Source: Methanomicrobiales archaeon
GTDB taxonomy: Archaea > Halobacteriota > Methanomicrobia > Methanomicrobiales > Methanoculleaceae
DNA: 38,672 nt
Direction of reading: 5' to 3'
NCBI GenBank assembly: GCA_012797575.1
Contig: JAAZOW010000219.1
Span: 1 to 38,672 of the forward strand
Position 1 is the first letter of the stretch, and each line of letters starts with the position of its first letter. The position numbers were made by a program, and so were the translations under genes. This document shows positions 24,554 to 32,385 of this stretch, piece by piece. Under the pieces are notes generated by a model. It did not search any database, was not told the origin of the DNA, and was given only the letters and a program-made list of their open reading frames with translations.

Positions 24554-25225
24554 ATGAAGAAGATGCGCGATCTCCCGAGCCACGATCGTCCTCGCGAAAA
24601 ACTGATCTCCCGGGGAGCAGAGGCCCTCACCGATATCGAACTGGTTGCTCTCCTCCTTGGGAGGGGAGTGAAGGGGCGGGACGTCTCGCAGATCGCTGAT
24701 GAAGTGGCGCGCTACCTGAAATACACCGAAGGGAGTCCGACGTACAACGAGCTCCGCATGATAGAGGGGATCGGGGTGGCGAAGGCCTGTGAGATCATGG
24801 CCTGCTTTGAACTCGGGCGGCGCTACCTGGTGGATGACGAGGAGATCACCGGAGGCAGGGTCACCTGCCCCGAGGATGTGCTCCCGCTGGTGAGTAAGTG
24901 GAGGGATAAGAAGCAGGAGTACTTCATCTGTATCACGCTCAACGGTGCTGGGGAGGTGATCGAGTGCCGGGTCGTCACCGTCGGGATCCTGAACCAGAGC
25001 CTCGTCCACCCAAGGGAGGTCTTTGCCGAGGCGATCACCGATCGCGCTGCGTCGGTCATCCTGGTCCACAACCACCCCTCGGGAACCCTGGACCCCTCCA
25101 CCCAGGATATCAGCATCACCCGACAGCTCATGGAGGCCGGGTCGATCCTCGGCATCCGGGTGCTCGACCATATCATCGTCACCAAGAAGAGTCATGTGAG
25201 TCTGCGAGAGCTCGGACACCTTTAG
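24554..25225 (+). CDS. radC: RadC family JAB/MPN protein
   Basis: A 223-residue RadC protein. The N-terminal part has the UPF0758 start LPSHDRPREKLISRGAEALT and a helix-hairpin-helix (MIEGIGVAKACEIMA, 69-83). The C-terminal JAMM metalloprotease-like domain has E122, H172 and H174 with D185 in HNHPSGTLDPSTQD. Activity is unproven; a role in DNA repair has been questioned. A TATA-like caatatatac lies about 35 bases upstream of the ATG, so the leader is short. The family is mainly bacterial, so ancient transfer into methanogens is possible. Confidence 0.92.
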   Translation: MKKMRDLPSHDRPREKLISRGAEALTDIELVALLLGRGVKGRDVSQIADEVARYLKYTEGSPTYNELRMIEGIGVAKACEIMACFELGRRYLVDDEEITGGRVTCPEDVLPLVSKWRDKKQEYFICITLNGAGEVIECRVVTVGILNQSLVHPREVFAEAITDRAASVILVHNHPSGTLDPSTQDISITRQLMEAGSILGIRVLDHIIVTKKSHVSLRELGHL

Positions 25226-25584
25226 CAGGCTTGTTCCGTTGTACTTCTGCGTCTCCTGAAACAGGGCTCTGCCCAGGGATACTGTCTTTTGTAGGTAAGT
25301 GCCCTCCGATCTTTTCATCCGGCATGCCTGTGGCCCCAAGGGTAACCATGCATTTTTTTGCGCGTGCAAGCAAGATGCCGTCGAACACGGCGTGCCCCAC
25401 CTCACGGATGAGCAGAACCCTCATGCTGAAGAAGATGTCGGGCCGGAGTCTTTCCCCCCATCCTCCGAAAAGAGATCTGCGTTGAAACTCTCTATCGCAT
25501 TCGCGTGAACTCCGATATCCCCAACCCCTACCCTAAAAAGGTATATCCCTTCGCGCTGCCACGGATATACGAGGCAAAACTACC
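25226..25584. other. Gene-poor gap with a possible gene remnant and T7 tract
   Basis: The 359 bases between radC and the Yip1 gene hold no convincing gene. On the minus strand an ATG at 25424 opens about 44 protein-like codons (MRVLLIREVGHAVFDGILLA, then MVTLGATGMPDEK) that degrade into the radC end, possibly a decayed gene. A T7 run on the plus strand (25353-25359) could terminate radC. A TATA-like aaaaaggtatatccc near 25535-25549 and GAGG before 25585 serve the next operon. Confidence 0.4.
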
Positions 25585-26241
25585 ATGGATACTGGATTTC
25601 TCCGTGTGTTGTTCGATCCCGGGCGCTTCTTCGAGGAGCGTATGCGAGGCGAGGCGGGCCTGAAGATACCTGCGTTGATCATACTCGCCTATGGGATCGT
25701 CGGTGCGGTCGCGGCCGCGCTGATGGTAAACGTGATCATAGCCATACTGCCCGGGGAAGCACAAGCCTATGCGGCATTCGGAATCGCCATCGCCGTGATA
25801 GGTGCCCTCATCATGGGGTATCTGATGTGGATCGCCTGTGCGGTCATCCTCTACGCCATATCGATGATCTTTAAGGGCGAGGGGACGTTTACGCGAACAC
25901 TCGAGTTTACGGGTTACGGCTTCCTGCCCCAGTTCATCGGGAGTATCATCGGGGCTGCCTTCTCCTACCAGATCATATCGAACCTGACAATCCCCCCGAT
26001 GACAAACATCGAGCAGATCGCTGAGGTATCTGAGAGCCTGGCAGGCATCATTGCGACCGATCCCCTGATGCAGATCTCCGGAGTCTTGAGCCTTCTCTTC
26101 GTCCTCTGGAGCGCAAACATCCTGATCTTCGGCATGAAGTACGCAAGAAACCTCTCGACACGGGACGCGGCTCTCACTGTCGGAATACCAACGGCGCTTT
26201 ATGCAGTCTACATCCTCGCCACGATCACTGGATGGGTATAA
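25585..26241 (+). CDS. Yip1-family multi-pass membrane protein
   Basis: A 218-residue membrane protein with about five hydrophobic helices (roughly 28-55, 60-82, 88-108, 128-152, 165-185 and a last one near the C-terminus). FLRVLFDPGRFFEERMRGEA is the typical cytoplasmic head (a Phe-rich ...P..FF) of archaeal Yip1-domain proteins. Function unknown. It is first of four genes with one-base and five-base gaps to the next two, so it should be co-expressed with the secreted protein and MacB-type transporter that follow. Confidence 0.85.
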   Translation: MDTGFLRVLFDPGRFFEERMRGEAGLKIPALIILAYGIVGAVAAALMVNVIIAILPGEAQAYAAFGIAIAVIGALIMGYLMWIACAVILYAISMIFKGEGTFTRTLEFTGYGFLPQFIGSIIGAAFSYQIISNLTIPPMTNIEQIAEVSESLAGIIATDPLMQISGVLSLLFVLWSANILIFGMKYARNLSTRDAALTVGIPTALYAVYILATITGWV

Positions 26242-26242
26242 C

Positions 26243-27376
26243 ATGAAACCACACAATCTTGTAGTCATATTGCTCATATGCATCGCCGCCGCAACCGTCA
26301 CGCCGGCCTCTGCCGGGCCTGCCGACGTCACGGTGACCTCCTCCACACTCGACCCTTCAGTCCTGATGAAAGGCGACGTCGGGACGCTCACAGTGGAGAT
26401 CAAGAACAACGGTGCCGATGGTGTCGCTATCCGGAGCGCCCGGCTCTACGGTAGCGGAGTCGTGGGTTTAAGCGATCCCTACCCCTCGGTCGGGGATATC
26501 GGCGCTGGCACAACAAAGACATTCACCTTCACCGTCCGGGCGGATGGGGGTGAGGGGACGTTCTACCCCACCTTGGTCATCGACTTCCAGAACGACGGCA
26601 CCCTCCGCCACCCTGTCCCGATCCTGGTCGAGGATACACCCCTCACCGCAACGATCGTAGGAAAGCCTGACGCCTTCTCTGAGGGGAAGCGGGCCGACAT
26701 CGCCATCCAGGTCGGAAATCCCCGTCCAAACGATGTATCCGGTGTCCAGGTGATCCCGCAGGGGACCGGGTTTACCACCACGCCGACCGGTGCGTTCATC
26801 GGAGCCCTTGCCACAGACGAGGCCCGGACTGTCCCCTTCAACCTGACCCCAGAAGGTGAGACGGATGTCGCCTTCACGGTGTCCTGGCGCAATGGCATCA
26901 ACGCTCACGCGGTCGACCTCACGCTCCCGGTCACCTTCGGCGAAGATAAGCGGCAGGCGGATCTCTTCATCACCAACATCGAGGTAACGCCTGAAGCCGG
27001 CAGATACCGGATCCTGGGCGATGTGATGAACGCAGGCCTGGAACCTGCCCGCTCGGTGCTCATCACCCCGGGATCGTCCGCCATCCCCACCGACCCTTTC
27101 AGGGTCTACGTGGTGGGCACCCTCGACCCTGACGACGCCGCCCCGTTTGAGGTGACGTTCAGGACCGATGGGAACGCGACCACCATCCCGATCATCGCCG
27201 AGTACCGAGACGACGATGGAAACCGCTACGTGATGACCGCGGTGGTCGATCTCGGCGGCACGGCGGCACCCTCTGCAGAGCGCGACGAAGGCATACCGAT
27301 GACCGGAATAGTCGTCGCGATCCTCATCGCCATCGGTGTAATCGGGGCCATCTTCTACTCCTGGAGACGGAAGTAA
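26243..27376 (+). CDS. Secreted, membrane-anchored protein with CARDB-like repeats
   Basis: A 377-residue extracellular protein. Residues 1-26 are a signal peptide (MKPHNLVVILLICIAA...PASA). Two or three beta-rich units resembling the CARDB/COG1361 S-layer-associated domain follow (VLMKGDVGTLTVEIKNNG near 35-52; later KADIAIQVGNPRPNDVSG-like and ADLFITNIEVTPEAGRY). The C-terminus is a transmembrane helix (ITMTG-like start, IVVAILIAIGVIGAIFY) with a short basic tail, WRRK. The start at 26243 is one base after the Yip1 stop. It probably acts outside the cell with the neighbouring MacB-type system. Confidence 0.83.
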   Translation: MKPHNLVVILLICIAAATVTPASAGPADVTVTSSTLDPSVLMKGDVGTLTVEIKNNGADGVAIRSARLYGSGVVGLSDPYPSVGDIGAGTTKTFTFTVRADGGEGTFYPTLVIDFQNDGTLRHPVPILVEDTPLTATIVGKPDAFSEGKRADIAIQVGNPRPNDVSGVQVIPQGTGFTTTPTGAFIGALATDEARTVPFNLTPEGETDVAFTVSWRNGINAHAVDLTLPVTFGEDKRQADLFITNIEVTPEAGRYRILGDVMNAGLEPARSVLITPGSSAIPTDPFRVYVVGTLDPDDAAPFEVTFRTDGNATTIPIIAEYRDDDGNRYVMTAVVDLGGTAAPSAERDEGIPMTGIVVAILIAIGVIGAIFYSWRRK

Positions 27377-27381
27377 CGACG

Positions 27382-28050
27382 ATGCCGGTCATCAGGTTCG
27401 ACAACGTCACCAAGGTCTACCCCCTCCCAGCCGGCGATGTCGTGGCGCTCGCCGGGATCGATCTCGACATCGAGGAGGGCGAGTTCATCCTGGTCATGGG
27501 ACCGTCGGGATCGGGGAAGTCGACGCTCTTAAACATCATGGGCTCGCTCGACGTCCCGACATCAGGAGAGGTCACCATCGCCGGAAAACAGATCAGCAGG
27601 ATGACCGACGATGAGCTGACTCTCATGCGGCGGGATCACATAGGGTTTGTCTTCCAGCAGTTCAATCTCATCCCCCTGCTCTCGGTGGTCGAGAACGTCG
27701 AGTACCCGCTCATCCTGAGAGGTAGGAAGTCCGGATCCCGGGAGCGCGCGGAGGAGGTCCTGCGGTCGGTCGGGATCACAGAGACACACTTCACCCACAA
27801 ACCCGGCGAACTCTCCGGCGGGCAGCAGCAACGGGCGGCGATCGCTCGAGCGCTAGTAAACAGCCCTGACTTCCTCCTCTGCGACGAGCCGACCGGGAAC
27901 CTGGATACAAAGACCGGGACGGCGATCATGGATCTGATCGCCCAGATGAATCGCGAGGAGGGTAAGACCGTCGTCACGGTCACCCACGACCCCAGGATGA
28001 CTGCATACGCTGACCGGACGATCCAGCTTGTGGATGGGAGGGTGGTGTGA
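27382..28050 (+). CDS. MacB/LolD-type ABC transporter ATP-binding protein
   Basis: A 222-residue ATPase of the MacB/LolD group. Walker A is GPSGSGKS (40-47), the signature LSGGQQQRAAIARALV, Walker B FLLCDEPTGNLD and the H-loop VTHDP. Lacking a membrane domain, it works with the FtsX-type permease that follows. It starts five bases after the secreted-protein gene and overlaps the permease by four bases (GTGA). MacB-like systems use ATP to move or pull on extracytoplasmic proteins rather than simply pump across the membrane. Confidence 0.94.
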   Translation: MPVIRFDNVTKVYPLPAGDVVALAGIDLDIEEGEFILVMGPSGSGKSTLLNIMGSLDVPTSGEVTIAGKQISRMTDDELTLMRRDHIGFVFQQFNLIPLLSVVENVEYPLILRGRKSGSRERAEEVLRSVGITETHFTHKPGELSGGQQQRAAIARALVNSPDFLLCDEPTGNLDTKTGTAIMDLIAQMNREEGKTVVTVTHDPRMTAYADRTIQLVDGRVV

Positions 28051-29192
28051 CCTTCTTCGACCTCGCCCGCCGGAACGTCAGCCGTCATTGGCTCAGATCG
28101 ACCCTCGCGGTCATCGGGATCGTCATCGGCGTCATCGCTATCGCCTCGATGGGCATCCTCGGCAACAGCATCGGCCTCATGTTCGAAGAGATGGTCACCG
28201 ATGTCGGTGATACCATCGTCGTCTATCCCGCATCGGGTTCGGGCACCATGGCGTTCACCGAGCGGCAGGTCTCCGATATCACCCGGGCAGCCGGCTCCAA
28301 CCGCGTCATACCGTTTGCAAGCACCTTCGACACGGTGACCGTGGGCGAGACGAAGAGCGGCGCCATGATCTACGCTATACCCGCCGGAGATATCCCTTTC
28401 CTGCTCGATAAGGAGGCCGGGACCTATCCCCGGGATACGGGCGCCGGGTGCATGATCGGGAGCAAACTCGCCGAGAACAGCAAGACAACTGGCCTCAAAC
28501 TCGGCGCCCGGATCAAGATTGGGAGCGACACCCTGCGGGTGACGGGCGTGCTCACGGAACGGGGGATGGGGTTTGACATCAACCCCGATTACGCTATCGT
28601 CGTGCCCTACCGGTGGTACTCGAACCACTATGATAAAGACGAGTACGATCAGGTCATCGTGAAGGTCCGGAACATAAATGACCTCGACGCGGTCAGGGAG
28701 GCGATCGAGGAGAAGATGAATCGGCGGGAAGACGTCGTCAATGTCATGGATACGAAAGCGATCCTCGAGAGCATATTTGAGGCTGCTGACTCGATAACAG
28801 TCTTTCTGATGGGCATTGGCGCGATATCACTCATCGTCGCCGGGGTCTCGATCCTGAACGTCATGATGATGTCGGTCACCGAGCGGATCAGGGAGATCGG
28901 TGTCCTGCGGAGTATCGGTACCCGCCGTAACGAGGTGATGCGGATGTTCATCTACGAAGCCCTCATCCTCGGGATCGTGGGAGCCCTCATCGGCGGGGTG
29001 CTGAGTTTCTGCACCGGCTACCTGATGACAGCGGTCCTCGTCGGGAGCCCGGACTACCTCTACAACATAAAGAGCATCCTCTACATCGTCTTTGGGATGG
29101 CGTTTGGCATCGTAACGAGCGCGGCCTCCGGCCTCTACCCGGCCTGGAAGGCAGCGCACTTGAACCCGATCCAGGCGCTCCGTCACGAGTGA
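28047..29192 (+). CDS. MacB/FtsX-type ABC transporter permease
   Basis: A 381-residue permease with an N-terminal helix (residues about 19-40), a large extracellular MacB periplasmic-core-like domain (about 45-245) and three C-terminal helices. The C-terminal FtsX motif MMMSVTERIREIGVLRSIGT is clear. It begins with GTG at 28047 overlapping the ATPase stop. It is last of the four-gene operon, and ends tail-to-tail over 10 bases with the GerW-like gene. Confidence 0.93.
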   Translation: MTFFDLARRNVSRHWLRSTLAVIGIVIGVIAIASMGILGNSIGLMFEEMVTDVGDTIVVYPASGSGTMAFTERQVSDITRAAGSNRVIPFASTFDTVTVGETKSGAMIYAIPAGDIPFLLDKEAGTYPRDTGAGCMIGSKLAENSKTTGLKLGARIKIGSDTLRVTGVLTERGMGFDINPDYAIVVPYRWYSNHYDKDEYDQVIVKVRNINDLDAVREAIEEKMNRREDVVNVMDTKAILESIFEAADSITVFLMGIGAISLIVAGVSILNVMMMSVTERIREIGVLRSIGTRRNEVMRMFIYEALILGIVGALIGGVLSFCTGYLMTAVLVGSPDYLYNIKSILYIVFGMAFGIVTSAASGLYPAWKAAHLNPIQALRHE

Positions 29193-29461
29193 TGATCGAA
29201 TCCCAGAGATCTCTCTCTTTCCCGCTCGATATCGTCATAGAGGGTGCTGATGATCTCCCTGGTGTCGGAGGGTGCGCCCGGGAGGAGCGCCATGTACTCG
29301 ACCTCCCCCTCGGAGAAGAGCAGGGCTACCGGTGACAGACTGACCATGATGCCCTCTCCCAGGTGCACCGCAAGCACCCTGACGACCGGGATGATGCAGC
29401 GATCCCCGACTCGGCAGCCGCCGCCAATGACGAGATCGCCCTGTTCCTCTTCTTCACGCAC
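29183..29461 (-). CDS. Small GerW-like protein in the DUF2953/GerW cluster
   Basis: A 92-residue protein with no family that I can name by direct recall, but its middle aligns by eye with GerW: VGDRCIIPVVRV matches GERIIIPVAEF of the gene two upstream, and LSPVALLFSEGEVEYMALLP matches ISAVALVLVTKG...GIQVISL. It lacks the glycine-rich linker between these halves. A GTG at 29461 is chosen because GAGGTG lies 6 bases upstream, rather than GTG at 29470. It overlaps the DUF2953 gene by 8 bases and ends inside the convergent permease gene. Confidence 0.65.
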   Translation of the reverse strand: MREEEEQGDLVIGGGCRVGDRCIIPVVRVLAVHLGEGIMVSLSPVALLFSEGEVEYMALLPGAPSDTREIISTLYDDIERERERSLGFDHHS

Positions 29462-30125
29462 CCAAAGCACCTCGTCCTGATATCTGCCGGAGCCGCTGCC
29501 TGACCGGTTTTTGCAGCAGAGCGCTCACGGTCGGGATGATGATCAGGAGCGGGCGGCGGATCTGCATCCTGAGTGTGAAGGATCCCTCAAAGACTTCGTG
29601 ATCGAAGACAGGTGTCATCACAAGATCGACCGCTTCCACCGGCCAGATGGCGTAGCGGAGAGCGGTGCAGTAACCGTATATGGTACCGGTGCTAGCGGGG
29701 CTCTCAAGGCCGAGGGTGACCTCCCCGTGGAGCACCTCGAGGTAGAGCGAACGAAGCGTTGCGGCGATGACCTTCCGGAGATGGGGCCAGAGGTCGGCGG
29801 CGGCATCGAGGTACTCCTCTACCGAGAGGGACGGGCGGCGCTCGTCTCGTTTTCCTTCAGCAGGCGGAGCGGTGATGATCTCCGCAAGGTCCCGGGTCAT
29901 GACCGGGCGATCTATGAGGAGGAGTTCAAGCACCCACACATCATCGGTGATCCTGGCTCGCGCTCCCAGGATGCCCCAGGCCACGATCGCCGTCGCTGAA
30001 GCGCTCTCCCGACTGCACCCGACCACCGCCTCGATGGTCACCGGGATCAGGTAGAGGGCGAGCAGGAGAGCGAGTATGACGACAACTATGATGAGCAGGA
30101 TGACGGCAAGAAGGGTCGTGGCCAT
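29454..30125 (-). CDS. DUF2953 (YtfI-like) membrane protein
   Basis: A 223-residue protein with one strong N-terminal helix (about 4-28) and a DUF2953 body (WGILGARARITDDVWVLELL; LYLEVLHGEVTLGLESPAST; WPVEAVDLVMTPVFDHEVFE). DUF2953 is Bacillus YtfI, whose gene sits next to ytfJ/gerW. The same adjacency here argues for a shared function at the membrane, though archaea do not form spores. It lies 21 bases after gerW, and its end overlaps the small GerW-like gene. Confidence 0.82.
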   Translation of the reverse strand: MATTLLAVILLIIVVVILALLLALYLIPVTIEAVVGCSRESASATAIVAWGILGARARITDDVWVLELLLIDRPVMTRDLAEIITAPPAEGKRDERRPSLSVEEYLDAAADLWPHLRKVIAATLRSLYLEVLHGEVTLGLESPASTGTIYGYCTALRYAIWPVEAVDLVMTPVFDHEVFEGSFTLRMQIRRPLLIIIPTVSALLQKPVRQRLRQISGRGALGA

Positions 30126-30146
30126 GGAAAAGAGGTGATGGGGATC

Positions 30147-30614
30147 CTATGCCTCTTCTTCACCACTGACCGGGATCTCTTTACCCGCCTTCTTCTCCGG
30201 TTCTTTCCCCGGCGCTCTCTCTCTGCGCTGCCGCATCATCTCACCACCCTTCTCGATGGCCTGTGAGATGTGCGGGCCGACCGCCTCCCCGAGTGTCGTG
30301 ATAACCTCGGCGATCTCGCTCTTCTTCTTGAGCGATATCACCTGGATACCCTCAGGACCTGATACGCCCTTGGTGACGAGAACCAGGGCGACGGCAGATA
30401 TACCGCCTCCACCGCCGGTCCCCGTCCCGCCGCTCTGCTTGCCGCCTTCCTTATTTCCTCCCGCGCATTCGCCGCCGCCGAACCCGAACCCGAACTCGGC
30501 CACCGGGATGATGATCCGCTCACCGGCATCAACCGGGTCACCGAGGATGGCGCTCGCGCAGAGTGTTCTTGCAAGCTGATCGACGGTTATCTGGAGCATG
30601 GATTCACCAGTCAT
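30147..30614 (-). CDS. GerW/YtfJ family protein
   Basis: A 155-residue archaeal GerW (YtfJ) family protein. The conserved core is GDPVDAGERIIIPVAEFGFGFGGGE, a long Gly/Lys-rich linker (about 62-80), ISAVALVLVTKGVSGPEGIQ and a C-terminal helix rich in charged residues. In Bacillus, GerW affects lysozyme resistance and germination; the archaeal role is unknown. I chose the ATG at 30614 with GGTGA five bases upstream; an ATG at 30599 with another GGTGA is also possible. It is first of the three-gene cluster. Confidence 0.83.
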   Translation of the reverse strand: MTGESMLQITVDQLARTLCASAILGDPVDAGERIIIPVAEFGFGFGGGECAGGNKEGGKQSGGTGTGGGGGISAVALVLVTKGVSGPEGIQVISLKKKSEIAEVITTLGEAVGPHISQAIEKGGEMMRQRRERAPGKEPEKKAGKEIPVSGEEEA

Positions 30615-30737
30615 ACTGTTCACCACAGGTATTCCAGTATCTGGCTTCGTATATAATGGTTGGGTCTTCCCGAGCTACCGGGCGTGCAGAGAGGGCATGG
30701 ATACCTACTTACGCTCACAAGGCGACTGACAGGGTTA

Positions 30738-31589
30738 ATGAAGGACGATATCGTCGTGGATTGGAACGAGGTCTGGAGAAGGAGGCTCACCCTGAACCGG
30801 TCGACCCGGGGTTTCCAGGAGGGTGCCGATCTCTGGAGTGACCGGGAGCAGGCCCGGCGATACGCTCTCCGGTCGGGGACCGATCATGCCCGTCGGGTCG
30901 CAGAGGCCCTGCAGGACCTCAGACTCACCCCGGGCGATCGGGTGCTCGATATCGGCTCCGGACCAGGGACCCTTACCCTGCCACTCGCCCGGGCGGGCGC
31001 CACGGTGACGGCGATCGATCCTGCGGAAGGAATGCTCATCGAGCTTCGGGAAGCGGCTCTCCGCGAAGGGCTCACCGGCATCACCACCATCCATGCTCCC
31101 TGGGAGGAGATCGATCCGGACCACGATCTTGCGCCACCTTACGACCGGGTCATCGCCTCGTTCTCGCTTGCCATGCCCGATATCAGGGCGGCCCTCACCA
31201 TGATGGATGCGGTAGTCTCTGAATCCGGGTCGGTCCACCTCTACTGGTTCGCTGATGAGCCGCTCTGGGAACGGATATACCTTGCACTCTGGAAAGATCT
31301 GCACGGGGAGGCGTATCACCCGAGGCCGAAGGCTGACTGCCTCTTCAACGTCCTCTACAGCATGCGGATTTACGCAGATGTCCTGATGCGTCCCATGGAC
31401 AGGGTGACCCGTTTTCCGACCGTGGAGGATGCGGTCGACCATTTTGCCTCCCGGATGAGTGTGGAGACCCCACGGCAGCGGGAGGTGCTCCGAGATTACT
31501 TCCGCAAGCACCTCATCCCGCAGGAGGGGGGGCTTGCCCTTGCCGGGCGATCGACGTATGCTGCGATACAGTGGCAGAAGCAAAGATAA
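30738..31589 (+). CDS. Class I SAM-dependent methyltransferase
   Basis: A 283-residue methyltransferase. The SAM-binding motif I is VLDIGSGPGTLTLPLARAGA, motif II VTAIDPAEGMLI, and DRVIASFSLAMPDI acts as motif IV. The long N-terminal helix (DWNEVWRRRL) and the late FRKHLIPQEGGLALAGRST segment are shared by a methanogen group of unknown substrate. I chose the ATG at 30738 rather than 30660, since homology begins here. It stands alone between divergent gerW and the convergent hydrolase; a short T5 run follows its stop. Confidence 0.87.
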   Translation: MKDDIVVDWNEVWRRRLTLNRSTRGFQEGADLWSDREQARRYALRSGTDHARRVAEALQDLRLTPGDRVLDIGSGPGTLTLPLARAGATVTAIDPAEGMLIELREAALREGLTGITTIHAPWEEIDPDHDLAPPYDRVIASFSLAMPDIRAALTMMDAVVSESGSVHLYWFADEPLWERIYLALWKDLHGEAYHPRPKADCLFNVLYSMRIYADVLMRPMDRVTRFPTVEDAVDHFASRMSVETPRQREVLRDYFRKHLIPQEGGLALAGRSTYAAIQWQKQR

Positions 31590-31655
31590 CAGGGTAATTT
31601 TTCCGCCTTCGAGGCCACCGCATGAAACTCATCGAGCCCCCTCACAGGGAATCTC

Positions 31656-32240
31656 TCAGGTCAGGAGCCGCCAACCTGCGGCGAAGGCGATGGTGGCAGC
31701 GAGAATGAGCACCACCACGGCAATCCGGCGGACGGGAGGGTTTGCGAGCCGGTTGGTGATGGCCTTCAGCTCCTGGCGGTAGAGGACAGCAAACAGCCCG
31801 ACGATCACGAAGAGAAGGATCCACTCACTCGGTTGAGAGAGCTGTCGTAGAATAGCCTCCCAGAAGTAGTTCTCAGGATAATGGTGCCCGGGGATTGGCC
31901 CGAGGAACGGCCAGAACCAGGCGACCGGGTTATACCACATGCCATCGAGGACCTGGTGGCTCGCCATGCCCGCAGCTACCACGAGGAGGCCGATCCGGTG
32001 GCGGTAGCGGTAGAGGAGGAGGCCGGCGATGACAAAGAGGGAGAGGACGGTGAGACCATGGAAGTATAGCCTGCCGTAGTTGACCGTCCCGGCGAGGATG
32101 ATGTGCCCGAGTGGCTTGTCGATCAGATCAGGGAGCACGGCGCCCAGTGCGGCGAGTGCGACGACGCGACGGTCGCCGGTGAGGGGCACCAGCACGAGAC
32201 CGATGAGGATGCCGGCCATAGCGTGGGCGAGGAGGTACAT
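31656..32240 (-). CDS. Membrane-bound metal-dependent hydrolase (YdjM/DUF457-like)
   Basis: A 194-residue membrane protein with about five helices. Metal ligands expected in this superfamily are visible: H4-H6 region in LLAHAMAGILIG, D in GAVLPDLIDKPLG, H in FHGLTVLSLF, and SHQVLDGMWYNP. The biochemical role is unknown. I chose the ATG at 32240 (MYLLAHAMAG); a TATA box (gggtatatggc, minus strand, 32262-32272) lies about 27 bases upstream, so it is likely leaderless. Divergent from trpB2. Confidence 0.85.
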   Translation of the reverse strand: MYLLAHAMAGILIGLVLVPLTGDRRVVALAALGAVLPDLIDKPLGHIILAGTVNYGRLYFHGLTVLSLFVIAGLLLYRYRHRIGLLVVAAGMASHQVLDGMWYNPVAWFWPFLGPIPGHHYPENYFWEAILRQLSQPSEWILLFVIVGLFAVLYRQELKAITNRLANPPVRRIAVVVLILAATIAFAAGWRLLT

Positions 32241-32329
32241 CGACAGACCAGTTGCAGGGCTGCCATATACCCTTTGCCCCCGAAGGGATGGGAGCGGCTT
32301 CAGGGCACATCCTGAATCTATCAGTACCT

Positions 32330-32354
32330 CATTGTGTATAGTTGATGCACAATG
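32330..32354. promoter_or_regulatory. Candidate operator: 7-bp inverted repeat at the trpB2 promoter
   Basis: CATTGTG (32330-32336) and CACAATG (32348-32354) form a perfect 7-bp inverted repeat, half-site centres 18 bases apart, as in helix-turn-helix dimer sites. Its right half touches the TATA box (tgtatatat, 32353-32361), so a bound protein should block TBP access. A third CAATG lies at 32368-32372. The regulator is not identified; it does not match the TGTACA TRP box of TrpY. Confidence 0.5.
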
Positions 32355-32361
32355 TATATAT
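32353..32361 (+). promoter_or_regulatory. TATA box of trpB2
   Basis: tgtatatat lies about 29 bases before the trpB2 ATG at 32386. With the usual 25-27 base distance, RNA would start two or three bases before the ATG, implying a leaderless transcript; no SD precedes the start. Confidence 0.6.
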
Positions 32362-32385
32362 CCATACAATGACTACCATAAAGGC

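Noticed and set aside
29183..30614. Evidence of sporulation in this archaeon
   Set aside because: GerW and DUF2953 occur widely in non-sporing archaea and no other sporulation genes beyond SpoIIM-family homologues are present.
30735..31583. 282-residue minus-strand frame opposite the methyltransferase
   Set aside because: Shadow of the methyltransferase gene; no homology features.
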